From positions 1,178,001 through 1,242,000 of the forward strand of contig NZ_PEFE01000001.1 in the NCBI RefSeq assembly GCF_002754315.1: a DNA stretch of 64,000 bases, read 5' to 3'. A model generated the notes under the pieces. It worked only from the letters and a program-made list of their open reading frames with translations, made no database searches and was not told the DNA's origin. The position numbers and the translations under genes were made by a program. Below, in pieces: positions 16,614 to 23,830 of this stretch; position 1 is the first letter of the stretch, and every line of letters begins with the position of its first letter. Source of the stretch: Flavobacterium sp. 11. Lineage in GTDB: Bacteria > Bacteroidota > Bacteroidia > Flavobacteriales > Flavobacteriaceae.

Positions 16614-18155
16614 ATGGCAAAACAAGAAGATTTATTTAAGAATGTAGTTTCGCACGCAAAAGAATACGGATTTATTTTTCCGTCAAGCGAAATATACGAT
16701 GGTTTAAGTGCAGTCTATGATTATGCACAAAACGGAGTAGAATTAAAAAAGAACATACGCGAATATTGGTGGAAAGCAATGGTTCAAATGAACGATAACA
16801 TTGTTGGTCTTGACGCGGCAATATTGATGCATCCAACGACTTGGAAAGCATCGGGTCACGTAGATGCCTTCAATGATCCATTGATTGATAACAAAGATTC
16901 AAAAAGAAGATATAGAGCCGATGTTTTGATTGAAGATTATGCCGAAAAGCTAAATCAGAAAGCAATCAAAGAAATCGAAAAAGCCAAAGCTCGTTTTGGA
17001 GATGCATTCAACGAACAGGAATTTGTAACAACAAATGCCCGTGTGATGGAGTACAAAGCCAAAGAAAGAGAAATTCTCGAAAGAATGGCTCGCTCCCTTG
17101 GTAACGAAGATTTAGAAGATGTAAAAGCATTAATCGAAGAATTAGAAATTGCTTGCCCGGAATCAGGTTCAAGAAACTGGACCGAAGTACGTCAATTCAA
17201 CTTGATGTTTGGAACAAAACTTGGAGCTTCAGCGGATTCTGCAATGGATTTATATTTGCGTCCGGAAACAGCTCAAGGTATTTTTGTTAACTTCTTGAAT
17301 GTTCAAAAATCAGGAAGAATGAAAGTTCCTTTTGGAATTGCACAAACTGGAAAAGCCTTCAGAAATGAGATTGTTGCGAGACAATTTATTTTCCGAATGC
17401 GTGAGTTTGAACAAATGGAAATGCAATTTTTTGTACGTCCAGGCGATGAAATGAGATGGTACGAACATTGGAAAACAGCTAGACTTAATTGGCACTTGTC
17501 ACTTGGTTTAGGAAAAGAAAATTACCGTTTTCACGATCACGAAAAATTAGCACATTATGCGAATGCAGCTGCTGATATTGAGTTTAATTTCCCTTTTGGG
17601 TTCAAAGAATTGGAAGGAATTCACTCAAGAACTGATTTTGATTTGAAAGCACATGAACAATTTTCAGGTAGAAAATTACAATATTTTGATGCCGAATTGA
17701 ATCAGAATTACGTTCCTTATGTAGTGGAAACTTCAGTAGGATTGGATAGAATGTTTTTGGCTGTTTTTGCTACTTCATTAAAAGAAGAAACTTTAGAAGA
17801 TGGATCTACAAGAACAGTACTGAAATTACCAGCAGTTTTAGCGCCAACAAAAGCAGCAATTTTACCATTGGTAAAAAAAGATGGATTGCCAGAAATAGCA
17901 CATAAAATCATTGATGATTTGCGTTGGGATTTCAATGTTTCGTATGATGAAAAAGATGCGGTAGGAAGACGTTATAGAAGGCAAGATGCACTAGGAACTC
18001 CGTTTTGTATTACAGTCGATCATCAAACAATAGAAGATCAAACGGTAACAATTCGTCATAGAGATACGATGAAACAAGATCGTGTAAATATTAGTGATTT
18101 GAAATCAATAATAGAGAATGAAGTTTCGATGAAAAATTGGTTGATGAAAATGTAA
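16614..18155 (+). CDS. glyS: Glycine--tRNA ligase (single-chain class II)
   Basis: 513 residues, the dimeric single-subunit type rather than the alpha/beta tetramer. Class II motifs are visible: ETAQGIFVNFLNVQKSGRMK (motif 1 region), AFRNEIVARQFIFRMREFEQ (motif 2) and VETSVGLDRMFLAVF (motif 3). The C-terminal anticodon-binding domain begins near LPAVLAPTKAAILPLVKKDG. It attaches glycine to tRNA-Gly in the cytosol. It appears to be transcribed alone, with a box directly before the start and a terminator directly after. Confidence 0.96.
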   Translation: MAKQEDLFKNVVSHAKEYGFIFPSSEIYDGLSAVYDYAQNGVELKKNIREYWWKAMVQMNDNIVGLDAAILMHPTTWKASGHVDAFNDPLIDNKDSKRRYRADVLIEDYAEKLNQKAIKEIEKAKARFGDAFNEQEFVTTNARVMEYKAKEREILERMARSLGNEDLEDVKALIEELEIACPESGSRNWTEVRQFNLMFGTKLGASADSAMDLYLRPETAQGIFVNFLNVQKSGRMKVPFGIAQTGKAFRNEIVARQFIFRMREFEQMEMQFFVRPGDEMRWYEHWKTARLNWHLSLGLGKENYRFHDHEKLAHYANAAADIEFNFPFGFKELEGIHSRTDFDLKAHEQFSGRKLQYFDAELNQNYVPYVVETSVGLDRMFLAVFATSLKEETLEDGSTRTVLKLPAVLAPTKAAILPLVKKDGLPEIAHKIIDDLRWDFNVSYDEKDAVGRRYRRQDALGTPFCITVDHQTIEDQTVTIRHRDTMKQDRVNISDLKSIIENEVSMKNWLMKM

Positions 18156-18175
18156 TTAAAAATTTTTTATATAAG

Positions 18176-18204
18176 AAAAGCTTTCCGAATAGGAAGGCTT
18201 TTTG
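18176..18204 (+). terminator. Terminator of glyS
   Basis: AAAAGCTTTCC, short loop, GGAAGGCTTTTT with one G-T pair, then T-rich sequence. Confidence 0.8.
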
Positions 18205-18294
18205 TTTTTAGGATAGTATCAAATGATTTTTTTGATACGCAATTAATTAGAATAAACGGAGTTATTAGTTTCTTTTGCGCTATAGATTTGCGCT

Positions 18295-18413
18295 CTTTAT
18301 CGGATTTATTTGCACTTCATCTTAACATGTCAACATTTGTTAAGAACATATTAACAACATATATGGAAAAAAGGTTAAATGCTTATTTTTAGAATGTTAA
18401 ATAAGCATTTTTT
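18295..18413 (+). ncRNA. Candidate small RNA upstream of the LytTR regulator
   Basis: An exact TAnnTTTG box (TAGATTTG, 18283-18290) is followed by a stem-loop CTTAACA / TGTTAAG (18321-18344), a second strong hairpin AAATGCTTATTT / AAATAAGCATTT (18377-18410) and a T run. glyS already has its own terminator, so this second terminator needs its own transcript of about 120 nt. A 9-codon frame (ATG at 18363) ends inside the second hairpin, so a leader peptide with attenuation is an alternative. No known RNA family is recognised. Confidence 0.4.
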
Positions 18414-18516
18414 GTTTAATTAGTTTCCCAAAACTACCATTGTTACTTAATAATTTGAAGTATGTTTTACTTTGGACGTATAATGTAATGCCTAACAATT
18501 CCACAAAAAACCATTG

Positions 18517-19329
18517 ATGAATTATTCGTACATTATTATTGACGACGATCAAGAAAGTGTTTTGAAAACTAAAGCCATAGCTGATAGTTTTTCAGAACTT
18601 GATTTTGTAGCATCGGCTAATAATTATGAAGAGGGTTTGAATCTAATATTAGAACATACTCCACAAATAGTTTTTCTGGAAATTGACCCAGTTAATCCGG
18701 CTAGTAATTTGTCGTTGACTCTAATTAATGAGTTATACAGGTATTTGAACGTGATTCCTAAAATTATCATCACAACGGCTAGGAAAGATTTAGCTTTTGA
18801 TGCTATAAAATATGAGGTTTTCGATTATTTAATAAAACCACTGACACGAATCGATGTTGTAAAATCAGTTTTAAAATTAAATAAATCAATTGTTCCGAAA
18901 GAAATTTTTTTAGAGCAGTCATCAGTTGCTGATAGAGAACCGGAAGTTTTTCCCAGACAAGAAACACCAAATCAAGATCAATCTCTAATCCTGTGTGTCA
19001 AATCCTATGGTGATTACAGATATATTGATGCTAAAGATATTTGTTATTTCCAAGCCGATAATAATTCTACGGATATATATCTAAATAATGGTGAGATGAT
19101 AACTGCTTTCAAAACATTGAAGCATTTTGAAGGCGTCTTATCGTTTCCTTTTATTAGAATTCATAACAGTTATATAGTCAATCGTAATTATATTTCTAGG
19201 ATTCATAGTGGGAATTCAGTGTGTTATATTAAGAACAGTGCTGTGAAACTTCCTTTCTCCAAATCATATAAAGTAAATATCGACCTAATTATTTCTGATT
19301 TTTCCAATGGAAATTATCTGGAAATTTAA
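18517..19329 (+). CDS. LytTR-family response regulator with altered phosphoacceptor
   Basis: 270 residues from the ATG (a TTG directly before it is less likely). Residues 3-120 form a receiver domain: IIIDDDQES holds the acidic pair, IIITTARKDLAFDAI the Thr region, and YLIKPL the conserved Lys. At the phosphorylation site, where the family has FLDI, the sequence reads FLEI, with Glu55 for Asp. Glu at this site often mimics the phosphorylated state. Residues about 165-268 are a LytTR DNA-binding domain (CVKSYGDYRYIDAKDICYFQ, then FIRIHNSYIVNRNYI). Its likely target is the pair of 21-bp-spaced direct repeats just downstream of its own stop codon. No partner kinase of the LytS type is adjacent. 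Confidence 0.9.
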   Translation: MNYSYIIIDDDQESVLKTKAIADSFSELDFVASANNYEEGLNLILEHTPQIVFLEIDPVNPASNLSLTLINELYRYLNVIPKIIITTARKDLAFDAIKYEVFDYLIKPLTRIDVVKSVLKLNKSIVPKEIFLEQSSVADREPEVFPRQETPNQDQSLILCVKSYGDYRYIDAKDICYFQADNNSTDIYLNNGEMITAFKTLKHFEGVLSFPFIRIHNSYIVNRNYISRIHSGNSVCYIKNSAVKLPFSKSYKVNIDLIISDFSNGNYLEI

Positions 19330-19334
19330 AAAAT

Positions 19335-19387
19335 AGTCATTCACTTTAATTTGACAGTCATTCACTATCAAACGGCTACATTCTACC
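19335..19387 (+). promoter_or_regulatory. Tandem 21-bp-phased direct repeats, candidate LytTR operator
   Basis: AGTCATTCACT occurs at 19335-19345 and identically at 19356-19366, offset exactly 21 bp. A third degenerate copy with the CATTC core follows at 19379-19383. Two direct half-sites 21-22 bp apart are the standard layout for LytTR regulators such as AgrA and ComE, and the core resembles the ComE/BlpR half-site. The element lies between the LytTR gene and the repeat-protein gene. Confidence 0.65.
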
Positions 19388-19428
19388 ATAAACGCCTTTT
19401 TTTGTAGGAATTTTTGAAGTTGTCTCTG

Positions 19429-19436
19429 TAGTTTTA
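19429..19436 (+). promoter_or_regulatory. Putative -7 box of the repeat-protein gene
   Basis: TAGTTTTA, 7 of 8 matches to TAnnTTTG, with no well-spaced TTG box. This fits an activator-dependent promoter below the candidate LytTR operator. Confidence 0.4.
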
Positions 19437-19506
19437 CAAAAGAATCCAATGTAAATGTGGTTCCAAGATAAGACAAAACAAAACAACAACATAAAAACCC
19501 CAAATT

Positions 19507-19791
19507 ATGAAAAAAGCAATCTTAACAATCGGATTATTCTCTTTAGTAATGATATTAACATCTTTTACAACACCAGAGACTACTAATGTGTCCAAAGCAG
19601 AGAATAACGCAACAGTTGATTTAGTTGGTGGAGGATCAGCAGGAGGAAATAAAAAAGTAGACCTAGTTGGTGGAGGATCAGCAGGAGGAAATAAAAAAGT
19701 TGATTTAGTTGGTGGAGGATCAGCAGGAGGAAATAAAAAAGTAGACCTAGTTGGTGGAGGATCAGCAGGGGGTAACAAGAAAGTTGACTAA
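19507..19791 (+). CDS. Small secreted protein of four VDLVGGGSAGGNKK repeats
   Basis: 94 residues. The first 23 or so form a Sec-type signal sequence (MKKAILTIGLFSLVM core). A short spacer of about 13 residues leads into four exact copies of the 14-residue unit VDLVGGGSAGGNKK and a terminal Val-Asp. Each unit ends in Lys-Lys, which would suit processing into equal peptides, as in multi-copy pheromone precursors; this is inference. It has a candidate LytTR operator upstream and its own terminator downstream, and lies between two regulatory genes. I do not recognise a described family. Alternatives are a glycine-rich surface or antimicrobial peptide. Confidence 0.8.
   Translation: MKKAILTIGLFSLVMILTSFTTPETTNVSKAENNATVDLVGGGSAGGNKKVDLVGGGSAGGNKKVDLVGGGSAGGNKKVDLVGGGSAGGNKKVD
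19615..19782 (+). repeat. Four tandem 42-bp repeats inside the small secreted protein gene
   Basis: Units begin at 19615, 19657, 19699 and 19741. Units 1 and 3 are identical, units 2 and 4 differ from them only at synonymous positions (GTAGACCTA against GTTGATTTA), and unit 4 has a few more silent changes at its end. This A-B-A-B pattern points to duplication of an 84-bp pair. Confidence 0.95.
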
Positions 19792-19814
19792 TAAAATATT
19801 TTAAAATAAAAAAA

Positions 19815-19845
19815 AAGGTTGTCATTTTATGACAGCCTTTTTTTA
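19815..19845 (+). terminator. Terminator of the repeat-protein gene
   Basis: AAGGTTGTCAT / ATGACAGCCTT with a two-base loop and a run of T. It overlaps the first ATG (19829) of the kinase reading frame. Confidence 0.85.
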
Positions 19846-21907
19846 TGTCAATAGTTTTAGTATTTTTGGTAAAAATGAACTATTGAAATTTTTTCGTAAC
19901 ATATTTTTATTAATACTGTTTCCCTTTTTTAGTTGTACTAACAGAGATGGTTTAAATCCAGCTGATAATTCATCTGAAGATAGTCTTTCTATTTATCTAA
20001 CTTTAGCTAATGATTTTAATTTGCCTAAAATGGAAAGGCAAAAGTATAACCAAAAGGCATTTTTAATTATTAGTGATAAACCCAACGATTCAATAAATAG
20101 AGCTAATCTTTTCAAAATAGCTAATCGCTATTATAATATGGATAATTGGGAAGATTACAAAAAAACAGTGAAAGTAGTTTTAGAAAGATCAAAAACTATA
20201 AACGACACAGTAAATATTTTAAAATCTTTCATCTATTTAGGTGATTATTATGGGGCGCAAGGAGAATCAGATACCGCTTTTATGTATTATTTTAAAGCTG
20301 AAAAGATTTATTTAAATCGACAAGATAATTATAATCTAGCTAGAACTCGCTTGAATAAGGCATTACTGAAGTATAATGAAAGTGATTTTTTAGGGACAGA
20401 AATAGAAGTTTTTAAAGCTTTAAGCGCTATAAAGGGTGAAAAAGCTAATGATTTAATATATGAATCTTATAATCTTTTAGGATTAATATATAATGAGCAG
20501 GGTGATTATGATAAAGCAATTGGTTATCAAAATAAGGCATTGGCTAGTATAGATAATAAAGTTATCCCATTAGTGTTTCAGTCAAAAGCTACGTCATTAA
20601 ATAATATAGGGTTTGTTTATCAGAATTTGAATAAACATAAAGAAGCAAAAGCATATTTTATTCAAGGCTTAGAACAAAAGGACTTAATTACCGACAAACC
20701 TTCTTTATATGCTATATTGTTAGATAATTTGGCATATTCAAAATTTAAATTGAAAGAATCTGAGGGACTTCCTGAGTTGTTTTATAAATCACTTAAAATA
20801 AGAGATAGTTTACAGTTGACCGCAGGTGTAATTTTGAATAAAATTCATTTATCGGAATATTTTGCTTCCAAAAAAGATACCGTACAGGCAATCCGTTATT
20901 CAGATGAAGCATTAATGCTATCTCGTAAAACTAAAAATTATAGAAATGTTTTAGGAGCTCTAAAGCAATTAGCAGCTATAGAACCCAAAAAAGCATCATC
21001 TTATACGAAGGAGTATATTCATATAAATGATAGTCTCCAAAAGGTAGAGCGAAAAATTAGGGATAAATTCACCCGCATTGAATATGAAACAGATGAAATA
21101 AAGAGTGAGAATACAAGTTTAACAACCCAAAATAGGAATTTAGTTTTTATCTTCAGTGGATTAGCAATGTTAGGGTTGTTTACTTTTGTAATCAAAACTC
21201 AAAAAGCAAAAAATAGAGAGTTGTTATTCAAACAACAGCAGCAAAAAGCAAATGAGGAAATCTATAATTTAATGATTTCACAACAGAATACTATTGAAGG
21301 GATTAGAATTAAGGAGAAAAAAAGAGTCGCTCGTGAATTACACGATGGAGTTTTAGGAAGGATGTTTGGTGTTCGAATTAACTTAGACAGCTTAAATAAA
21401 ATTGATGATGGAACTGCTGTTGAAAAAAGAAATAACTACTTAACAGAGTTGAAAAGTATTGAGCAGGATATTCGTGAAATTTCTCATGATTTAAATAGAG
21501 AAAAATCAGAATTAATTAATAACTTCGTTGCTATTGTTGACAATTTGTTTGAGGATCAAAAAAAGACATTTAAATCAAAATTAGTTTCAATTATTGATTC
21601 AGGTATTAAATGGGAATTAGTAAGTAATTCAGTCAAAATTAATTTATATCGAATTCTTCAGGAAGTACTTCAAAATGTCAATAAATATGCTATAGCAGAT
21701 AATATTAAAATTGAACTTAAAAAAGAAGAAGATCATCTGATTTTAATGATGAGTGATGATGGAGTCGGTTTCAATGTTAAGACAGCTAAAAAAGGAATTG
21801 GCTTGCAAAATATACTTTTTCGAACTAATGAATGTGACGGAGTTGTTGATATAAAATCAAAAAAAGGAGAAGGCACAATTATAACAATTACAGTCCCAAT
21901 AGAATAA
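19829..21907 (+). CDS. TPR-domain sensor histidine kinase (HisKA_3 type)
   Basis: Up to 692 residues. The first ATG lies inside the upstream terminator hairpin, so a TTG at 19883 is a better start. It gives MKFFRN, a hydrophobic stretch and the lipobox-like FFSC, suggesting a lipid-anchored N-terminus. Residues 60-400 are TPR helices (SYNLLGLIYNEQGDYDKAIG, SLNNIGFVYQNLNKHKEAKA). A transmembrane segment (LVFIFSGLAMLGLFTFVI, about 435-452) separates this periplasmic sensor from a coiled coil and the kinase core. His505 in ARELHDGVLG is the phosphorylation site. The ATPase domain shows the N box (EVLQNVNKYA), DDGVGFN and GIGLQNI. The response regulator gene follows after 21 bp. The family resembles NarX/LiaS-type kinases. 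Confidence 0.93.
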   Translation: MTAFFYVNSFSIFGKNELLKFFRNIFLLILFPFFSCTNRDGLNPADNSSEDSLSIYLTLANDFNLPKMERQKYNQKAFLIISDKPNDSINRANLFKIANRYYNMDNWEDYKKTVKVVLERSKTINDTVNILKSFIYLGDYYGAQGESDTAFMYYFKAEKIYLNRQDNYNLARTRLNKALLKYNESDFLGTEIEVFKALSAIKGEKANDLIYESYNLLGLIYNEQGDYDKAIGYQNKALASIDNKVIPLVFQSKATSLNNIGFVYQNLNKHKEAKAYFIQGLEQKDLITDKPSLYAILLDNLAYSKFKLKESEGLPELFYKSLKIRDSLQLTAGVILNKIHLSEYFASKKDTVQAIRYSDEALMLSRKTKNYRNVLGALKQLAAIEPKKASSYTKEYIHINDSLQKVERKIRDKFTRIEYETDEIKSENTSLTTQNRNLVFIFSGLAMLGLFTFVIKTQKAKNRELLFKQQQQKANEEIYNLMISQQNTIEGIRIKEKKRVARELHDGVLGRMFGVRINLDSLNKIDDGTAVEKRNNYLTELKSIEQDIREISHDLNREKSELINNFVAIVDNLFEDQKKTFKSKLVSIIDSGIKWELVSNSVKINLYRILQEVLQNVNKYAIADNIKIELKKEEDHLILMMSDDGVGFNVKTAKKGIGLQNILFRTNECDGVVDIKSKKGEGTIITITVPIE

Positions 21908-21928
21908 ATATAAAAAACTTATACAGAA

Positions 21929-22615
21929 ATGATAATTGACCAATCAACAAAAAAAAATAATATATTAATCGTTGATGACCACCCTTTTATTATAGAAGGA
22001 TACAAAAATGCAATTACTAGATATAATCCTGATGAGTTTGAGTTTTTCATAACACAAGCTAAAGACTGTGAATCGGCTTATGGTATTATTACAAATCCTG
22101 ATGCTTTGTTGTTTGACATTGCCTTTTTAGATATTAGTATGCCTCCTTATGAAGAAAAAAATATTTATTCAGGGGAGGATTTGGCAAGATTAATATCGGA
22201 ATTTATGCCAAACTGTAAAATAATTTTGCTTACAATGTATACAGAATTATTAAAAATAAAAACCATCATCAAAACTATAAATCCTAATGGATTGGTCATA
22301 AAAAATGATTTAACATTTGATGAATTACTTTTCGCTTTTGATAAAGTTATAAAAAATGAAAAATATTATAGTCAGTCTGTTCTAAAAATGTTATCTCAAT
22401 CGGAAGAAGATAGTATAGAAATTGATCAATTTGACAAAGAAATTTTATTTCATATTTCAAAGGGAACGAAACTGAGTGATATCCCGCAATATATTCCAAT
22501 TTCATTAGGAGCAATTGAGAGGCGAAAAATAAAATTAAAAGAATTATTAAAAATAGAAGAAGGTAGTGATATCGACTTAGTCCGAGAAGCTAAAAGCAAA
22601 GGATTACTTTTTTAA
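21929..22615 (+). CDS. NarL-like response regulator
   Basis: 228 residues. The receiver domain shows the acidic pair in ILIVDDHPFIIEGY, the phosphoacceptor Asp68 in FLDISMP, the Thr in IILLTMYTE and the Lys in GLVIKND. The C-terminal part (about 165-228: FDKEILFHISKGTKLSDIPQ then GAIERRKIKLKELL) is a LuxR-like helix-turn-helix of the kind found in many flavobacterial regulators. It is the natural partner of the preceding TPR kinase: 21 bp apart, same strand, shared terminator. Targets cannot be read from the sequence; the adjacent repeat-protein gene is one candidate. Confidence 0.9.
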   Translation: MIIDQSTKKNNILIVDDHPFIIEGYKNAITRYNPDEFEFFITQAKDCESAYGIITNPDALLFDIAFLDISMPPYEEKNIYSGEDLARLISEFMPNCKIILLTMYTELLKIKTIIKTINPNGLVIKNDLTFDELLFAFDKVIKNEKYYSQSVLKMLSQSEEDSIEIDQFDKEILFHISKGTKLSDIPQYIPISLGAIERRKIKLKELLKIEEGSDIDLVREAKSKGLLF

Positions 22616-22622
22616 TTTCTTA

Positions 22623-22662
22623 AACAAAAAAACGACACTTAATTGGTGTCGTTTTTTGTTTT
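22623..22662. terminator. Terminator after the two-component pair
   Basis: AACGACAC / GTGTCGTT stem extended by A and T runs on both sides, so it can also stop thiL transcripts from the other strand. Confidence 0.85.
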
Positions 22663-22675
22663 ATTTAAAGAAATT

Positions 22676-23722
22676 TTATTGTGTCAAAGCATCCCAGCCA
22701 CGGGCTTTTAAAGCAATTTTTGTGTTAGCTCGAGTTACTAAATGAATGCCTTCACTTTCTTGTGTCATGTGACCAATAATAGTGAAATTTGGATTTGCTT
22801 TGATTTTTTCAAAATCTTCCATGGCAATAGTGAAGAGTAACTCGTAATCTTCTCCGCCATTTATGGCAACCGTTGTACTGTCAATATTAAATTCTTCACA
22901 AACATTAATAAATGTTGGATCGATTGGTAATTTGTCCTCATATAAATTACAACCCACTTTAGACTGCTTGCATAAATGCATAATTTCCGATGACAATCCA
23001 TCTGAAATATCAATCATTGAAGTTGGTTTTATTTCTAAAGCGTGTAATAAAGTGCGGACATCTTTGCGTGCTTCCGGCTTCAATTGACGTTCAATTAAAT
23101 AGGTATACGCGTCTAAATCTGGTTGTGAATTTGGGTTCACCTGAAAAACTTGCTTTTCTCTTTCTAAAACTTGCAATCCCATATAAGCAGCTCCAATATC
23201 GCCAGTAACCACTAATAAATCAGTTTGTTTAGCGCCATTTCTATACACGATTTCCTCTTCATCAGCTTCTCCAATAGCAGTTATACTGATGATTAATCCT
23301 TTTTGTGATGAGGTAGTGTCGCCACCTATAACATCTACATTATATTCACGCGCTGCATGCGTAATTCCTGCAAATAATTCATCTAATGCTTCCAAAGGAA
23401 AACGATTTGATACAGCAACAGAAACCGTGATTTGCGTTGGTTTGGCATTCATGGCACAAATGTCAGAAACATTGACTACGACTGCTTTATAGCCTAAATG
23501 TTTTAAGGGCATGTAAGCCAAATCAAAATGTACGCCTTCAATCAACAAATCTGTAGAAACAACTACTTTTTTATCTTTGAAATCCAAAACGGCAGCATCG
23601 TCCCCAATTCCTTTTAAAGTCGAAGGTTGGTTGATTTCAAAGTTTTTTGTCAAATGGTCTATCAATCCAAATTCTCCTAATTGAGCAATACTTGTTCGTT
23701 GTGGGTTTTTATCTTCAATCAT
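22676..23722 (-). CDS. thiL: Thiamine-monophosphate kinase
   Basis: 348 residues. It phosphorylates thiamine monophosphate to thiamine diphosphate with ATP. Marks are LGEFGLIDHLTKNF, the metal-binding GIGDDAAVLD, STDLLIEGVHFD, VNVSDICAMNAKPTQI, GGDTTSS, SMIDISDGLSSEIMHL and the C-terminal NGGEDYELLFTI. There is no TPP riboswitch upstream; a TATATTTG box lies on the minus strand at 23746-23753. It is a single gene, divergent from the next kinase. Confidence 0.96.
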   Translation of the reverse strand: MIEDKNPQRTSIAQLGEFGLIDHLTKNFEINQPSTLKGIGDDAAVLDFKDKKVVVSTDLLIEGVHFDLAYMPLKHLGYKAVVVNVSDICAMNAKPTQITVSVAVSNRFPLEALDELFAGITHAAREYNVDVIGGDTTSSQKGLIISITAIGEADEEEIVYRNGAKQTDLLVVTGDIGAAYMGLQVLEREKQVFQVNPNSQPDLDAYTYLIERQLKPEARKDVRTLLHALEIKPTSMIDISDGLSSEIMHLCKQSKVGCNLYEDKLPIDPTFINVCEEFNIDSTTVAINGGEDYELLFTIAMEDFEKIKANPNFTIIGHMTQESEGIHLVTRANTKIALKARGWDALTQ

Positions 23723-23830
23723 TATTTTAATTGTTTTTGAGGTTGCAAATATACGAAGAAATATTCGCCTTGATTTGTACCAATTTTTATGAATTTTATC
23801 CGACCTTTAGAGTAGTAAAATTTGTGAAAG

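Noticed and set aside
19615..19782. Regular repeats that could suggest a CRISPR array
   Set aside because: There are no spacers; the 42-bp units are contiguous and coding, and no cas genes are present.
19434..19825. Minus-strand open frames across the 42-bp repeats, rich in Pro
   Set aside because: They are mirror images of the Gly-rich repeats on the plus strand. The plus frame has a signal peptide, -7 box and terminator; the minus frames have none.
22663..23760. TPP riboswitch at thiL
   Set aside because: No THI-box-like conserved sequence upstream of the start; only a simple promoter box is seen.
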